From contig CALPCJ010000015.1 of NCBI GenBank assembly GCA_943192975.1, forward strand, positions 10,938 through 74,937: a stretch of 64,000 nt of DNA, written 5' to 3'. A model generated the notes under the pieces. It had not been told where the DNA came from and did not search any database. It worked only from the letters and a program-made list of their open reading frames with translations. How positions within the stretch are numbered: position 1 is the first letter of the stretch; every line of letters starts with the position of its first letter. The stretch comes from Senimuribacter intestinalis. Its GTDB lineage: Bacteria > Bacillota > Clostridia > Peptostreptococcales > Anaerovoracaceae. This document shows positions 49,714-58,895 of this stretch, piece after piece. The position numbers were made by a program, and so were the translations under genes.

Positions 49714-50127
49714 CTAGAAAGGATCGGAATAAAAAGTAGAAGTATATTTGCTTCCTCTATCGTATTCATCTGTAGCAACACATTTGATTCTATAGACGAT
49801 ACCTTTTTTTACAGTCCATTCATCGTATGTTAATACGGTTTTCTTATTGGAACCTACATATTTAATGGTATTACCAATGACATCGGTAGCAGTCACCCAG
49901 CTGCTGCCGTATTTCTTCTGTAAAGTGATAGTAACGGTGTAATCATCAGCAGTAGCAGAGAAGGTAATTGCAGCCCCGGCGGCCGCCTTGGTACCACTAA
50001 TTCTTTTAGTGGTAAATCCAACTGTGGAGGTACTATATGTCGAACCTGTATCTGCAGAGGCAAAAACAGATGTCATTCCAAGGGTTAGAGCGAGCATGAG
50101 AAACATGCAGACGAATTTTTTTTTCAT
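49714..50127 (-). CDS. Small secreted protein, hypothetical
   Basis: A 137-residue protein with a clear signal peptide (MKKKFVCMFLMLALTLGMTS, cleavage near VFASAD) and a Ser/Thr-rich beta domain (FSATADDYTVTITLQKKYGS, VLTYDEWTVKKGIVYRIKC). The ATG at 50127 has AAAGGAAA upstream. It resembles small secreted proteins of Firmicutes seen near ECF sigma systems, but no named family is recognised. It converges on the anti-sigma gene with nine bases between stops, and the hairpin TAGAGAGA/TCTCTCTA (49694-49716) covers both stop codons. Confidence 0.7.
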   Translation of the reverse strand: MKKKFVCMFLMLALTLGMTSVFASADTGSTYSTSTVGFTTKRISGTKAAAGAAITFSATADDYTVTITLQKKYGSSWVTATDVIGNTIKYVGSNKKTVLTYDEWTVKKGIVYRIKCVATDEYDRGSKYTSTFYSDPF

Positions 50128-50820
50128 GGTTTTCCTTTCAATCATTGATAAGAGTAAACTTTCGCAAGGCAAGTATATCTTGCCTTGTTTTTATTGTCAA
50201 CTTTTAAGAAACCAGTGGCAAACACAAGGGAAAATACGCGCTAAAAGTAGTCTGAAATGCATATATTTGAAGAAAATCATCAAAATATGCACGCAGCTGT
50301 GCGTAAAATTTGAAAAAACCTTTATAATATGCACAAATGGGATGTCTGGATGAAAAATATCAATTCAATCAGAATGAAAAGGTGCATATTTTTTCTGATT
50401 TCTTTAAAAATCTGCACAGATTGATGAAGAAACGTGCATATATTGAGGAAAAATCTGGATTTTATGCATGCCAGAGGGCACGAGCAGAATTCTTTCTGAG
50501 ATAAAATGATACGGGAATCGTTTTCACAGGCTTGCCGTGACGAGCAGCAAAAGAAAAACAACAAAATACAGTGCTTTACATCTGCATACCAGTAAGAGAG
50601 CAGAAAGTGTGCAGACTTTAGCTCTTTGTGAGGCTGCTGTGCATGTGAAAATATGGATTTGCCATCCACGTAGGTTCTCTTGCACTTCAGATTTATAGGA
50701 ATATTCAGTAAAACTAGTTTTTTTACCAAAAAAACTAAAACCGGATATATACCCGGGGGGGGGTAACATATAATGGTATAAAATATATTTTATATCTTTA
50801 ATCGAGTAAGGGAGCGAAAA
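50128..50820. other. Long intergenic region with GTGCATAT octamer cluster
   Basis: The 693 bases contain no convincing gene. GTGCATAT or its complement occurs at 50285-50292, 50327-50334, 50382-50389 and 50434-50441, with near matches at 50257 and 50464, several as inverted pairs (TGCATATATTTGA with TCAAAATATGCA). ACGCA/TGCGT forms a small palindrome at 50291-50304. A 10-base perfect inverted repeat TAGTTTTTTT/AAAAAAACTA lies at 50715-50737. Confidence 0.6.
50755..50774 (+). promoter_or_regulatory. G9 tract beside a TATAAT box upstream of YfcC gene
   Basis: Nine consecutive G (50755-50763) stand five bases before TATAAT (50769-50774). The tract falls where the promoter spacer should be, but no good -35 hexamer is visible at 16-18 bases. 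A second TATAAA-type box at 50777-50782 is possible. Confidence 0.5.
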
Positions 50821-52221
50821 ATGGAAAAAACAAAAAAGAAATTCCAAGTACCACACGTGTACGCATTACTCACAGGCCTTATTATTTTATGTGCAATTCT
50901 AACGTATATTGTTCCGGCAGGGGCCTATGATATGATGGTGCTGGACGATGGCAGAGAAGTTGTAGACCCTGATACTTTCCGCTATATTGATCAGACGCCG
51001 GTGGATCTGATGGGCACTATGAGCGCTGTATTCAGGGGAATGCTGGGAGCAGCTGATATCGTATTTCTGATTTTTATCTTTGGTGCGTGCTTTGGCGTAA
51101 TCGGGGATACAGGAGCGATTGAGGCAGGACTTGTCAAAGTTTCTAAAGCTCTTGCAGGAAAAGAACTTTTTATCATTCCGGTTATGATGTTCATTTTCTC
51201 ACTGATGGGAGCGATCATCGGTTCAGCAGAGGATTTACTGCCGTATATTCCAATCTGCGTAAGTCTTTGCCTCGCATTAGGCTTTGACTCTATCACCGGT
51301 ACAGCTATCGTACTTTGCGGCGGTGCGGCAGGCTTTGGCGGCGCCTTTATGAACGCATATACAGAGGGCGTTGCGCAAAGTATTGCGGGACTTCCGATGT
51401 TCTCTGGACTGGGATACAGAATTGTTGTGTATGTATCTATGGTAGTTGTTACAGTTGCATTTGTTATGATTTACGCACGCAGAGTCAAAAAGAATCCGAC
51501 CCTTTCCAGAATGTATGAAGAAGATCAGAAGAGAGAGGACAAACTGGAACTGGATGAGGAATTGCATCCGTTTGGAATCAGACAGAAACTGGTTCTGCTG
51601 GCACTGCTGATTACCATTGTTCTTCTTGCATATGGAACTATTCAGTGGGGCTGGTACTTTAATGAAATTGCGGGACTTTTCTTTGGTCTGGCGATTGTGT
51701 CAGCTATCATTGGCGGCATGTCAGTCAATGAGTTTGCAGAATCTATTTCCAACGGAATGGCTGGAATTTGCGGAGGCGCATTAGTTTGTGGTTTCGCCAG
51801 AGGTATCATGGTAGTGCTGACAGACGGCAATATCATCCATACACTGCTGCATGCAACTGCAAATATCCTGATGCAGCTGCCTTCAGTGATTTCCGCAGTT
51901 GGTATGTATATTTTCCAGTGCTTACTGAACTTTATCATTCCATCTGGTTCCGGTCAGGCTGCAGTGTCCATGCCGATTATGGCGCCGCTTGCTGATATGG
52001 TAGGTGTAACCCGTCAGACTGCAACGCTGGCATTCCAGCTGGGTGATGGTATCTCCAATATCTTTACACCGACATCCGGCTACTTTATGGCAGCCTTGGC
52101 ACTTGCAAAGATTCCTTGGGAAAAGTGGGCAAGATGGATTCTGCCGTTAATTGGAATTCAATACTTATTAGGCGCAATTCTGGTTGTAATTGCACACTTA
52201 ATGCAGTGGGGACCGTTCTAA
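50821..52221 (+). CDS. YfcC-family transporter
   Basis: A 466-residue membrane protein with about 12 helices, of the YfcC family (related to AbgT/dicarboxylate and basic amino-acid antiporters). It opens with a cytoplasmic FQVPHVYALL and a helix to YIVPAGAYD, and contains GSAEDLLPYIPICV, GGAAGFGGAFMNAYTEGVAQ and the C-terminal IPSGSGQAAVSMPIMAPLAD. The substrate is not known; basic amino acids, peptides or acyl-amino acids fit the operon. It is the first gene of a five-gene run with an M20 hydrolase and a D-aminoacylase. Confidence 0.88.
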   Translation: MEKTKKKFQVPHVYALLTGLIILCAILTYIVPAGAYDMMVLDDGREVVDPDTFRYIDQTPVDLMGTMSAVFRGMLGAADIVFLIFIFGACFGVIGDTGAIEAGLVKVSKALAGKELFIIPVMMFIFSLMGAIIGSAEDLLPYIPICVSLCLALGFDSITGTAIVLCGGAAGFGGAFMNAYTEGVAQSIAGLPMFSGLGYRIVVYVSMVVVTVAFVMIYARRVKKNPTLSRMYEEDQKREDKLELDEELHPFGIRQKLVLLALLITIVLLAYGTIQWGWYFNEIAGLFFGLAIVSAIIGGMSVNEFAESISNGMAGICGGALVCGFARGIMVVLTDGNIIHTLLHATANILMQLPSVISAVGMYIFQCLLNFIIPSGSGQAAVSMPIMAPLADMVGVTRQTATLAFQLGDGISNIFTPTSGYFMAALALAKIPWEKWARWILPLIGIQYLLGAILVVIAHLMQWGPF

Positions 52222-52262
52222 GAACGACATACTGGAGTGAAATTTAAGAGGTGAGTAAAATT

Positions 52263-53444
52263 ATGAAAACATATACGAGCCTTGTGAGAAAGACCGATGA
52301 AAAAATCGGTCTTTTTCACAAGGAGCTGATGGCTCTTAGTGATGATTTGGCAGATCATCCGGAAGTAGGCGGTCAGGAATACCGAACTACAGAAAAAATG
52401 ACTGCCCTTCTTAGAGAAAAAGGATTTACCGTGACATATCCTTTTGCGGGCTTGGAAACAGCATATAAGGCGGTTTTTGGAAATAATGACCATAAATATA
52501 AAATTGCGCTGCTTGCAGAATATGATGCACTTCCAGAACTGGGGCACGCCTGCGGACATTGCCTCAGCGGCTCTATTAGTATACTTGCAGGTATCGCACT
52601 TTCTGCACTGCAGGACGATTTGGGTGTGGATATTCATATCATTGGAACCCCTGACGAGGAGTATAACGGCGGTAAACCGAAGATGATTCGCACCGGTGCT
52701 TTTGATGATTATGATATGGCGATGATGATACACCTTTACGATGCCAATCAGGTTTATACGAAGCTGCGGGCGCTGGATACCTATACCTATTATTTTCATG
52801 GGAAAGCAGCCCATGCTTCGGCGGCACCTTGGGATGGACATAATGCCTTTAATGCCTGTCAGCTGTTCTTTCATGCGATCGATATGCTTAGGCAGCACGT
52901 GAAAACGGATATCCAAATACACGGCATTATCAGAAATCCGGGAGAAGCGCCGAATATTGTGCCGGAGGAAGTATCTGCAGAACTTTACATTCGCGGATTT
53001 GACAGACCTTATCTGAATCAGGTCAACAAGATGATTGATGACTGTGCAGCGGGTGCTGCTATTGCAACCCAGACTACCTGGGAGAAGAAAGCAACTGCAG
53101 AAAGGTACGATAATCTGCTGATTTTACCCTTTGGTAATGCTCTGCTTGCAGAAACCTATGAGGAAATGGGACTTACTTTAAACGGCAATCCCGAAGAACT
53201 CTTTGGGTCTTCCGACTGCGGCAATGTAAGCTTTGTCTGCCCAGTCTTTCATCCGACCTTGCAGGTGGTGGACAAAGGCGTGCCAATACATACCAGAGAA
53301 TTTGCCGATGCTATGAAGACAGACAGAGCACACAAGGCACTGGCGACTGGTGCGGGTATCATTTGCCGCCATGTGATTAAAATGCTGGCGGATGAAGAAA
53401 ACTTAAAGAAACTGAAAACAGAATTTGAGGAGAAGAAGGCATGA
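52263..53444 (+). CDS. M20 family amidohydrolase (AbgB/aminoacylase-like)
   Basis: A 393-residue M20D-type metallohydrolase. The di-metal site motifs are ELGHACGHCL, GTPDEEYNGGKPKM and MIHLYDAN, with the HGKAAHASAAPWDGHNAFNA dimerisation domain segment. The family removes acyl or p-aminobenzoyl groups from amino acids or dipeptides. I use the ATG at 52263, eight bases after GAGGTGA; a GTG at 52251 would overlap that ribosome site. It overlaps the next gene by four bases. Confidence 0.87.
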   Translation: MKTYTSLVRKTDEKIGLFHKELMALSDDLADHPEVGGQEYRTTEKMTALLREKGFTVTYPFAGLETAYKAVFGNNDHKYKIALLAEYDALPELGHACGHCLSGSISILAGIALSALQDDLGVDIHIIGTPDEEYNGGKPKMIRTGAFDDYDMAMMIHLYDANQVYTKLRALDTYTYYFHGKAAHASAAPWDGHNAFNACQLFFHAIDMLRQHVKTDIQIHGIIRNPGEAPNIVPEEVSAELYIRGFDRPYLNQVNKMIDDCAAGAAIATQTTWEKKATAERYDNLLILPFGNALLAETYEEMGLTLNGNPEELFGSSDCGNVSFVCPVFHPTLQVVDKGVPIHTREFADAMKTDRAHKALATGAGIICRHVIKMLADEENLKKLKTEFEEKKA

Positions 53445-53683
53445 TGTACGTAAGAGCATTTTTACCTGCGATTTTGGCGTTGCTGGCATTTCTGATGTTG
53501 CTTCGCTATGGTTTTAATAAAAATGCGCTGATTCTCGGTGCTAGTGGCGCTATGGCGGTGTATTTGCTGGCAGAAGCCAGACTTAGTCTAGTTTCTACTG
53601 TCAATGGAGCAGCACTAACTTTTACACTGGTCTATGCTATAATTGCTATTATGAATATGAGGAAGAATAAAAGAGGTAAATAG
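53441..53683 (+). CDS. Small three-helix membrane protein, hypothetical
   Basis: An 80-residue hydrophobic protein with three predicted helices (FLPAILALLAFLMLL, ALILGASGAMAVYLLAEA, AALTFTLVYAIIAIMN) and a basic tail MRKNKRGK. It overlaps the M20 hydrolase stop by ATGA and is two bases from the next gene, so it is part of the operon. It may help the YfcC transporter; no family is recognised. Confidence 0.65.
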   Translation: MMYVRAFLPAILALLAFLMLLRYGFNKNALILGASGAMAVYLLAEARLSLVSTVNGAALTFTLVYAIIAIMNMRKNKRGK

Positions 53684-53685
53684 AT

Positions 53686-55053
53686 ATGATGGATTTACTG
53701 ATTATAAACGGGCGTTACCCTGACTTTCAGGCGGCACAAATAAAGAAAGCCAATATCGGTGTTCGTAATGGGAAAATTGTTTATTTAGGGGAAGATATGC
53801 CCGAGGCAAAGAAGACCTTAGATGCGATGAACCAAATTGTATCGCCAGGCTTTATTGATATTCATATGCATGAAGATGATTTGCTGGGAGAAGATGCAGA
53901 ATATATAATCGGAAATATGATGCTGAAGATGGGAGTGACGACAGCCTGTGGCGGAAACTGCGGCATACAGAGGCAGAGGCTGGCTGAATTCAAAGACCGG
54001 GTAGCGAAACTGGGCGGAAGTCCTGTCAATATGGTTATGTTTGCAGGTTACAATCAGATGCGCTATGAACTTGGATTGGGACATTATGAGCGTGCGAATG
54101 AACATCAGAGAGAAAGCCTGCGAACATTGTTAGAAGAAGAGCTGCGGGAAGGCGCTTGCGGTATTTCTTTTGGAATAGAATATGACCCTGCGATAACCTA
54201 TGACGATATGATGGAAGCGCTGGCATTGCTAAAAGATAAGAGATATCTGGCATCGGCACATTATAGAGAATCCGGCATCGGTGCCATCGAGTCCATAGAG
54301 GAAATGCAGCGTTTATCAAAGGACAGCGGTGTAAAGTTTCAGATTTCCCATCTGTCTAGCTGCTCTGCGACCGGGCAGATGGAAGAGTCTCTGGCTCTCA
54401 TTGATAAACTGATTAGCGAAAATCCGCTGCTGGATTTTGATACTTATCCGTATAACGCCTTTTCAACCTTGATAGGCAGTGAGGTATTTGAAGCGGAAAG
54501 CCTGAATCAGTGGTGTGAGGATATCAGCGCCATTATGCTGACGAAAGAACCTTATAAAAACACCTATTGCACAAAAGAAATTTTAGACGAGGCGAGAGAA
54601 AAATATCCTGACATGATGGCGGTGGGCTTTATTATGAATGAAGAAGAAATTTCTGCAGCAATCTCCAGTGAACACGGTATGATTGGCAGCGATGGAATTC
54701 TCTTTGGCGGTGATGGACACCCGCGCGCTTCAGGCACTTTTCCCAGAGTTCTGGGGAAATATGTAAGAGAAGAAAAGGTGATTTCTTTACTTGACGCTCT
54801 TGCCAAAATGACCGTCAGACCGGCAGATAGATTGTCTTTATCGGACAAAGGAAGAATAGAACTTGGCGCTGATGCGGATTTGACTATTTTTGATGAAACG
54901 ACTATAATAGATGGTGCCACCTATGAAAATATCGACGTGCAGCCTGAGGGGATAAGCTATGTCATCATAGGCGGTGAAATTGCTATGCAGCATAAAGAAA
55001 TCGTCAGTGATAGACTTGGACGGTTTATCAGTTTTCATCAGAGAGAAGATTAG
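53686..55053 (+). CDS. N-acyl-D-amino-acid deacylase (D-aminoacylase) family amidohydrolase
   Basis: A 455-residue amidohydrolase. The metal-binding HxH is in FIDIHMHEDD, followed by GVTTACGGNCGI, SAHYRESG, QISHLSSCSA and the D-aminoacylase signature SDG...HPRASGTFPRVLGKY. The family hydrolyses N-acyl-D-amino acids or dipeptide-like substrates. A small N-terminal beta domain (MDLLIINGRYPD) is typical. Together with the M20 hydrolase it suggests use of N-acylated or D-amino-acid peptides, perhaps from peptidoglycan or diet. Confidence 0.85.
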   Translation: MMDLLIINGRYPDFQAAQIKKANIGVRNGKIVYLGEDMPEAKKTLDAMNQIVSPGFIDIHMHEDDLLGEDAEYIIGNMMLKMGVTTACGGNCGIQRQRLAEFKDRVAKLGGSPVNMVMFAGYNQMRYELGLGHYERANEHQRESLRTLLEEELREGACGISFGIEYDPAITYDDMMEALALLKDKRYLASAHYRESGIGAIESIEEMQRLSKDSGVKFQISHLSSCSATGQMEESLALIDKLISENPLLDFDTYPYNAFSTLIGSEVFEAESLNQWCEDISAIMLTKEPYKNTYCTKEILDEAREKYPDMMAVGFIMNEEEISAAISSEHGMIGSDGILFGGDGHPRASGTFPRVLGKYVREEKVISLLDALAKMTVRPADRLSLSDKGRIELGADADLTIFDETTIIDGATYENIDVQPEGISYVIIGGEIAMQHKEIVSDRLGRFISFHQRED

Positions 55054-55054
55054 A

Positions 55055-55999
55055 ATGAACAAAGAACACTATTTACAAAAAACGAGTATTGTTTGTTTGC
55101 TGGCGCTGCTCTGCTGTTTCTTGTGGGGCAGCGCATTTCCATGTATTAAAATCGGCTACCGGCTTTTTGCCATCGAAAGCACAGATACCTGGTCGCAGAT
55201 TCTTTTTGCGGGTATTCGGTTTACGCTAGCGGGTGTGCTGGTGATTCTGACAGCAAGCGTGCCGCAGAAGAAGATTCTGTTTCCGAAAAAAGGCTCCTGG
55301 GGCATGGTGGCAAAAATCAGCATGGCGCAGACCGTAATTCAGTATTTTTTCTTTTATGTGGGGCTTGCCCATACGACAGGAGTAAAAGGTTCTATCATAG
55401 AGGGAGCCCATGTTTTTCTGTCGATTCTTATTGCATCACTAATTTTTCATCAGGAAAAAATGACGAAGGCGAAGAGTGCAGGCTGTGTTATCGGGTTTTC
55501 CGGTGTGATTTTAGTTAATGCCAGTGGAGCCGAGGGTCTTGGCGGCGGTCTTGCGCTCAATGGTGAGGGGTTTCTGCTCATTGCTTGCGTGTCTTATGCC
55601 TTTTCCTCGGTACTTGTAAAACTTTATTCTGCAAAGGAAAGTCCGGTGGTGCTCAGTGGATATCAGTTCATGATGGGCGGCGTGATTATGACGGCTGCAG
55701 CATGGATTGGCGGAGGCCATTTGACGGTAACAAGCCTGTGGGCATATCCAATGATGGTTTATATGGCATTGATTTCGGCAGTAGCATACTCCGTTTGGGG
55801 CGTGCTCCTCAAATATAATCCGGTTTCAAAGGTCACCGTCTTCGGCTTTACCACGCCGGTGTTTGGCGTTGTGCTTTCCGCGCTGTTTCTTACAGAAAGT
55901 GGGCAGATTCCGTGGGTACAGAGTCTTGTTGCGCTGTTGTGTGTCTGCGCCGGCATTTTCATTGTCAATCGCGGAGAAACATTAGAAAACACAGATTGA
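55055..55999 (+). CDS. EamA/DMT-family permease
   Basis: A 314-residue protein with ten predicted helices in two EamA repeats (LLALLCCFLWGSAFPCIKIG in the first; VSYAFSSVLVKLYSAKESPV in the second). I start at the ATG at 55055, two bases after the D-aminoacylase stop. DMT permeases often export amino acids or metabolites; here it may remove products of the hydrolases. It ends at a terminator 43 bases on. Confidence 0.88.
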   Translation: MNKEHYLQKTSIVCLLALLCCFLWGSAFPCIKIGYRLFAIESTDTWSQILFAGIRFTLAGVLVILTASVPQKKILFPKKGSWGMVAKISMAQTVIQYFFFYVGLAHTTGVKGSIIEGAHVFLSILIASLIFHQEKMTKAKSAGCVIGFSGVILVNASGAEGLGGGLALNGEGFLLIACVSYAFSSVLVKLYSAKESPVVLSGYQFMMGGVIMTAAAWIGGGHLTVTSLWAYPMMVYMALISAVAYSVWGVLLKYNPVSKVTVFGFTTPVFGVVLSALFLTESGQIPWVQSLVALLCVCAGIFIVNRGETLENTD

Positions 56000-56042
56000 C
56001 TATAAATTAACAAAGAATTGATTTTTTTTTGACAATTTGAGG

Positions 56043-56070
56043 AAACTGTATTGATTTCAATACAGTTTTT
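56043..56070 (+). terminator. Terminator of the YfcC-EamA operon
   Basis: AAACTGTATTGA (56043-56054) and TCAATACAGTTT (56057-56068) with more T. The arms almost touch, so the real stem is a few pairs shorter. Confidence 0.8.
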
Positions 56071-56078
56071 GTTATAAT
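56051..56078 (+). promoter_or_regulatory. CoA-transferase promoter overlapping the terminator
   Basis: TTGATT (56051-56056), 16-base spacer, TATAAT (56073-56078). The -35 lies inside the upstream terminator hairpin. Confidence 0.6.
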
Positions 56079-56147
56079 AGTAGTAAGTGGTTTTATACTG
56101 CGGCTTGATTATTAGAACTTTGAATCATAAGAAAGGAACATATTACT

Positions 56148-57485
56148 ATGAACGTTTATGAAGAATATCGTGCGAAACTTCGCACCGCAGAAGAAGCAGT
56201 TAAAGTTGTTAAAGACGGAGACTGGGTTGACTACAGCCAGACGTGTTCTTTTCCGGAAGCGCTGGACCGTGCGCTGGCAGGAAGAGTAGGAGAAGTAAAG
56301 GACGTTAAAGTCAGACATGCAATCAGCATGAAACCGGTTCAGATTGTAGAACAGGATCCAAATCAGGAATCCTTTACTTATAACCTGTGGCATACTTCCG
56401 GTCTTGATCGTAAATACTGCGACCAGGGCAGAGCATATTACTCCCCAATGCTGTTCAGACACTGCGGCAGATATTATACGAAGGGTTTTGCGCCAGTAGA
56501 TGTTGCAATGATTACAGTAGCTCCAATGGATGAGCACGGCAACTTCAACTACGGTCTGACTAACTGCTGTCTGCAGGAGATGCTGGATCAGGCAAAGACC
56601 ATTATCCTGGAAGTAAATCCGAATATGCCGAAGATTTACGGTAAATGCACAGATCATATCCATATTTCTCAGGTTGACTATGTTGTTGAATCTGATGCTG
56701 AGCTTGCAACTACACCAGTAGGTAAGGCTTCCGACATCGACAAACAGATTGCAGAATATATCTTCCCTTACCTGGAAGACGGAATTACACTACAGCTGGG
56801 TATCGGCGGCATGCCTGATTGTCTGGGCATGCTCATTGCAGAGTCCGACCTGAAAGACTTAGGCATGCATACTGAACTGATGTCTAACGGATATCTGAAA
56901 TTATATCAGTCCGGTAAAATGACTGACAGAAGAAAGAACATTGACAAGGGCAAAGGCGTATTCTCTATCTGCAGCGGTTCCAGAGAACTGTACGATTTCT
57001 TAAACGAAAACCAGATGATCGTATCTGCACCAATGGCATACGTAAATGACCCGGCCACCCTGAGACAGCACGAGAAATTCGTTTCTATCAACAGCTGTAT
57101 TTCTATGGACCTTTATGGACAGGTATGCTCCGAAACAGCAGGTACCCGTCACATCAGCGGTACTGGCGGACAGCTGGACTTCGTAACAGGTGGTCTGGAG
57201 TGCCCGAATGGAAAAGCATTTCTTGCATTCCCTTCAAGCCGTGTTGACAAAGAAGGCAACCGTCACTCCAACATCTTCCCTAAGTTCACGCAGGGTGATG
57301 TAATTACAACACCGAGAACGCAGGCACCTTATATGGTAACTGAATACGGTGTAGCAGTACTTCCTGGCAAAGCAACTTGGCAAAGAGCTGAAGCCATCAT
57401 TGACATTGCGCATCCTGACTGCCGCGAGGATTTAATTAAGGCTGCTGAAGAACAGAGAATTTGGAGAAGAAGCAACAAACGTTAA
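56148..57485 (+). CDS. Acetate/butyrate CoA-transferase family protein
   Basis: A 445-residue family I CoA-transferase of the butyryl-CoA:acetate / 4-hydroxybutyrate CoA-transferase group. Features: GDWVDYSQTCSFPEALD, QLGIGGMPDCLGM, ELMSNGYLKLY, a probable catalytic Glu (E329) in QVCSETAGTRH, and GTGGQLDFVTGGLECPNGKA. It would swap CoA between acyl-CoA and acetate in fermentation. Codon choice is that of highly expressed genes. It is monocistronic. Exact acyl specificity cannot be decided. Confidence 0.88.
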   Translation: MNVYEEYRAKLRTAEEAVKVVKDGDWVDYSQTCSFPEALDRALAGRVGEVKDVKVRHAISMKPVQIVEQDPNQESFTYNLWHTSGLDRKYCDQGRAYYSPMLFRHCGRYYTKGFAPVDVAMITVAPMDEHGNFNYGLTNCCLQEMLDQAKTIILEVNPNMPKIYGKCTDHIHISQVDYVVESDAELATTPVGKASDIDKQIAEYIFPYLEDGITLQLGIGGMPDCLGMLIAESDLKDLGMHTELMSNGYLKLYQSGKMTDRRKNIDKGKGVFSICSGSRELYDFLNENQMIVSAPMAYVNDPATLRQHEKFVSINSCISMDLYGQVCSETAGTRHISGTGGQLDFVTGGLECPNGKAFLAFPSSRVDKEGNRHSNIFPKFTQGDVITTPRTQAPYMVTEYGVAVLPGKATWQRAEAIIDIAHPDCREDLIKAAEEQRIWRRSNKR

Positions 57486-57504
57486 TTTGTGTGAATTTTT
57501 CCAT

Positions 57505-57570
57505 CCCAATAATAAAACCGTCCCTCTCAAAGATGAGCAATCGAGAGGGGCGGTTTTATTATTGGGATTG
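57505..57570. terminator. Long bidirectional terminator after CoA-transferase
   Basis: Arms 57505-57528 and 57543-57566 are complementary except for one position and include CCGTCCCTCTC and GAGAGGGGCGG. The right arm overlaps the last codons of the minus-strand AI-2E gene. Confidence 0.9.
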
Positions 57571-58509
57571 TGCCCATTTTTCAAGAAGAACTTTTATAAT
57601 ACCAGCCAGAGGAACTGCCAGAATCATCCAGAGAAGACCTCCAACGGCTCCGGCTGCGGATACAGAGATTAGAACGAAGAATGGGTGCAGCCCAGTGGAT
57701 TTTCCAATGATACGCGGATAAATAAAATTCGATTCTACTTGTTGAACGGCAAAAAGCGCCAGCGCAGCAAGTATAGCTTTGGAAAGTCCGCCCTGAGCCA
57801 GTGCAATTAGGGATGCGGGAATAATACCGATGACTGGACCGAAGTAGGGAATTACGTTAGCTATGCCAGCAAAACAACCGATAAACACAGAAAAGTCAAC
57901 GCCAATCAGTGCAAGCGCAAGTGACGATAAAAAGGCGACAATGACCGAATCTACAAAGACGCCTCGCAGAAATGCAGAGACGACGTCGTTTATGGAAAAA
58001 GCAATTTCCCTGAGAATGCCGTGCGCTTTTTGACCCAAAAAAAGGTGCAGTCCCTTGTTGCACAAGCGAAGAAAGAAATCCTTATCTTTCAAAAGGTACA
58101 TAGCAGCAACGGCGCCGATAAAGAATTTTGTAAGACCGCTTCCGAGGCTTTGTACCATCAGTACTACATCAGCTTGACCGAAAGATATGCCAAATAGCTG
58201 CCTGATTAGGGATTTATACTCTTCATAGTAGGCTTGCAGTGAAGTGACGATACTTTGTAGAGACCCTGCTGTTAGATGGTCGCAGGCGATATCAGCAAAG
58301 CCAACGGCTAGCAGGCAAAATGCGCCTGCCACAGTCAGATAAGCAAGAAGAACGCAAAGAAAACGCTTGGCTGAAAGTTTTTTCTCCAGCCAGCAGACAT
58401 AAGGATCCAGAATATAGGCGATGGCGATGCCGAGAAATGCGGGGACCAAAGCGCGGCGCAGAAAAAAGAACGCCGTAACGATAAAAAATATGATAAGCAG
58501 TTTTAACAT
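57559..58509 (-). CDS. AI-2E family transporter
   Basis: A 316-residue membrane protein of the AI-2E (UPF0118/PerM) family. The N-terminal pair of helices (LLIIFFIVTAFFFL, ALVPAFLGIAIAYIL) is followed by a soluble middle and the conserved C-terminal part with IANVIPYFGPVIGIIPASLI and LALFAVQQVESNFIYPRIIG. Despite the name, members transport various substrates or ions. The gene stands alone and converges on the CoA-transferase. Confidence 0.9.
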   Translation of the reverse strand: MLKLLIIFFIVTAFFFLRRALVPAFLGIAIAYILDPYVCWLEKKLSAKRFLCVLLAYLTVAGAFCLLAVGFADIACDHLTAGSLQSIVTSLQAYYEEYKSLIRQLFGISFGQADVVLMVQSLGSGLTKFFIGAVAAMYLLKDKDFFLRLCNKGLHLFLGQKAHGILREIAFSINDVVSAFLRGVFVDSVIVAFLSSLALALIGVDFSVFIGCFAGIANVIPYFGPVIGIIPASLIALAQGGLSKAILAALALFAVQQVESNFIYPRIIGKSTGLHPFFVLISVSAAGAVGGLLWMILAVPLAGIIKVLLEKWAQSQ

Positions 58510-58721
58510 AGTTTGCGGAAACCTCCTGAAAATAGTATGTTAGAATAACAGGAAAATATAAAAGATAAAGCTGAAAATTTTAGAGGTAGGCAAAGTAAAT
58601 TCTGCGGTAGAGACAGGAGAATAAAAGGTGACTTAGGTATTGTGAGAATCTATTGAAAATCACTGGTATAGAAGCATTTTTTATGTTTCAAAAAAAGAAC
58701 AAAAAACTTTGCATAAGGGTG

Positions 58722-58750
58722 TTGACGAAAACATTCTTCCGCTGTATTAT
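58722..58750 (+). promoter_or_regulatory. pflB promoter
   Basis: TTGACG (58722-58727), 17-base spacer, TATTAT (58745-58750). A leader of about 140 bases follows, without a recognised riboswitch. The rest of 58510-58895 is AT-rich and shows nothing else. Confidence 0.65.
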
Positions 58751-58895
58751 GATAGCAGAAAAAGGGTTACCCATCAGGTAGGAATTGAGAACTGAAGGTG
58801 TAACCAAAAAATTGTACCAATTTTGTATACAAGATACAGAATTCAATACACTACCCCTAAATATGATTAATTAACAGTAAAGGAGAACATTGAAC

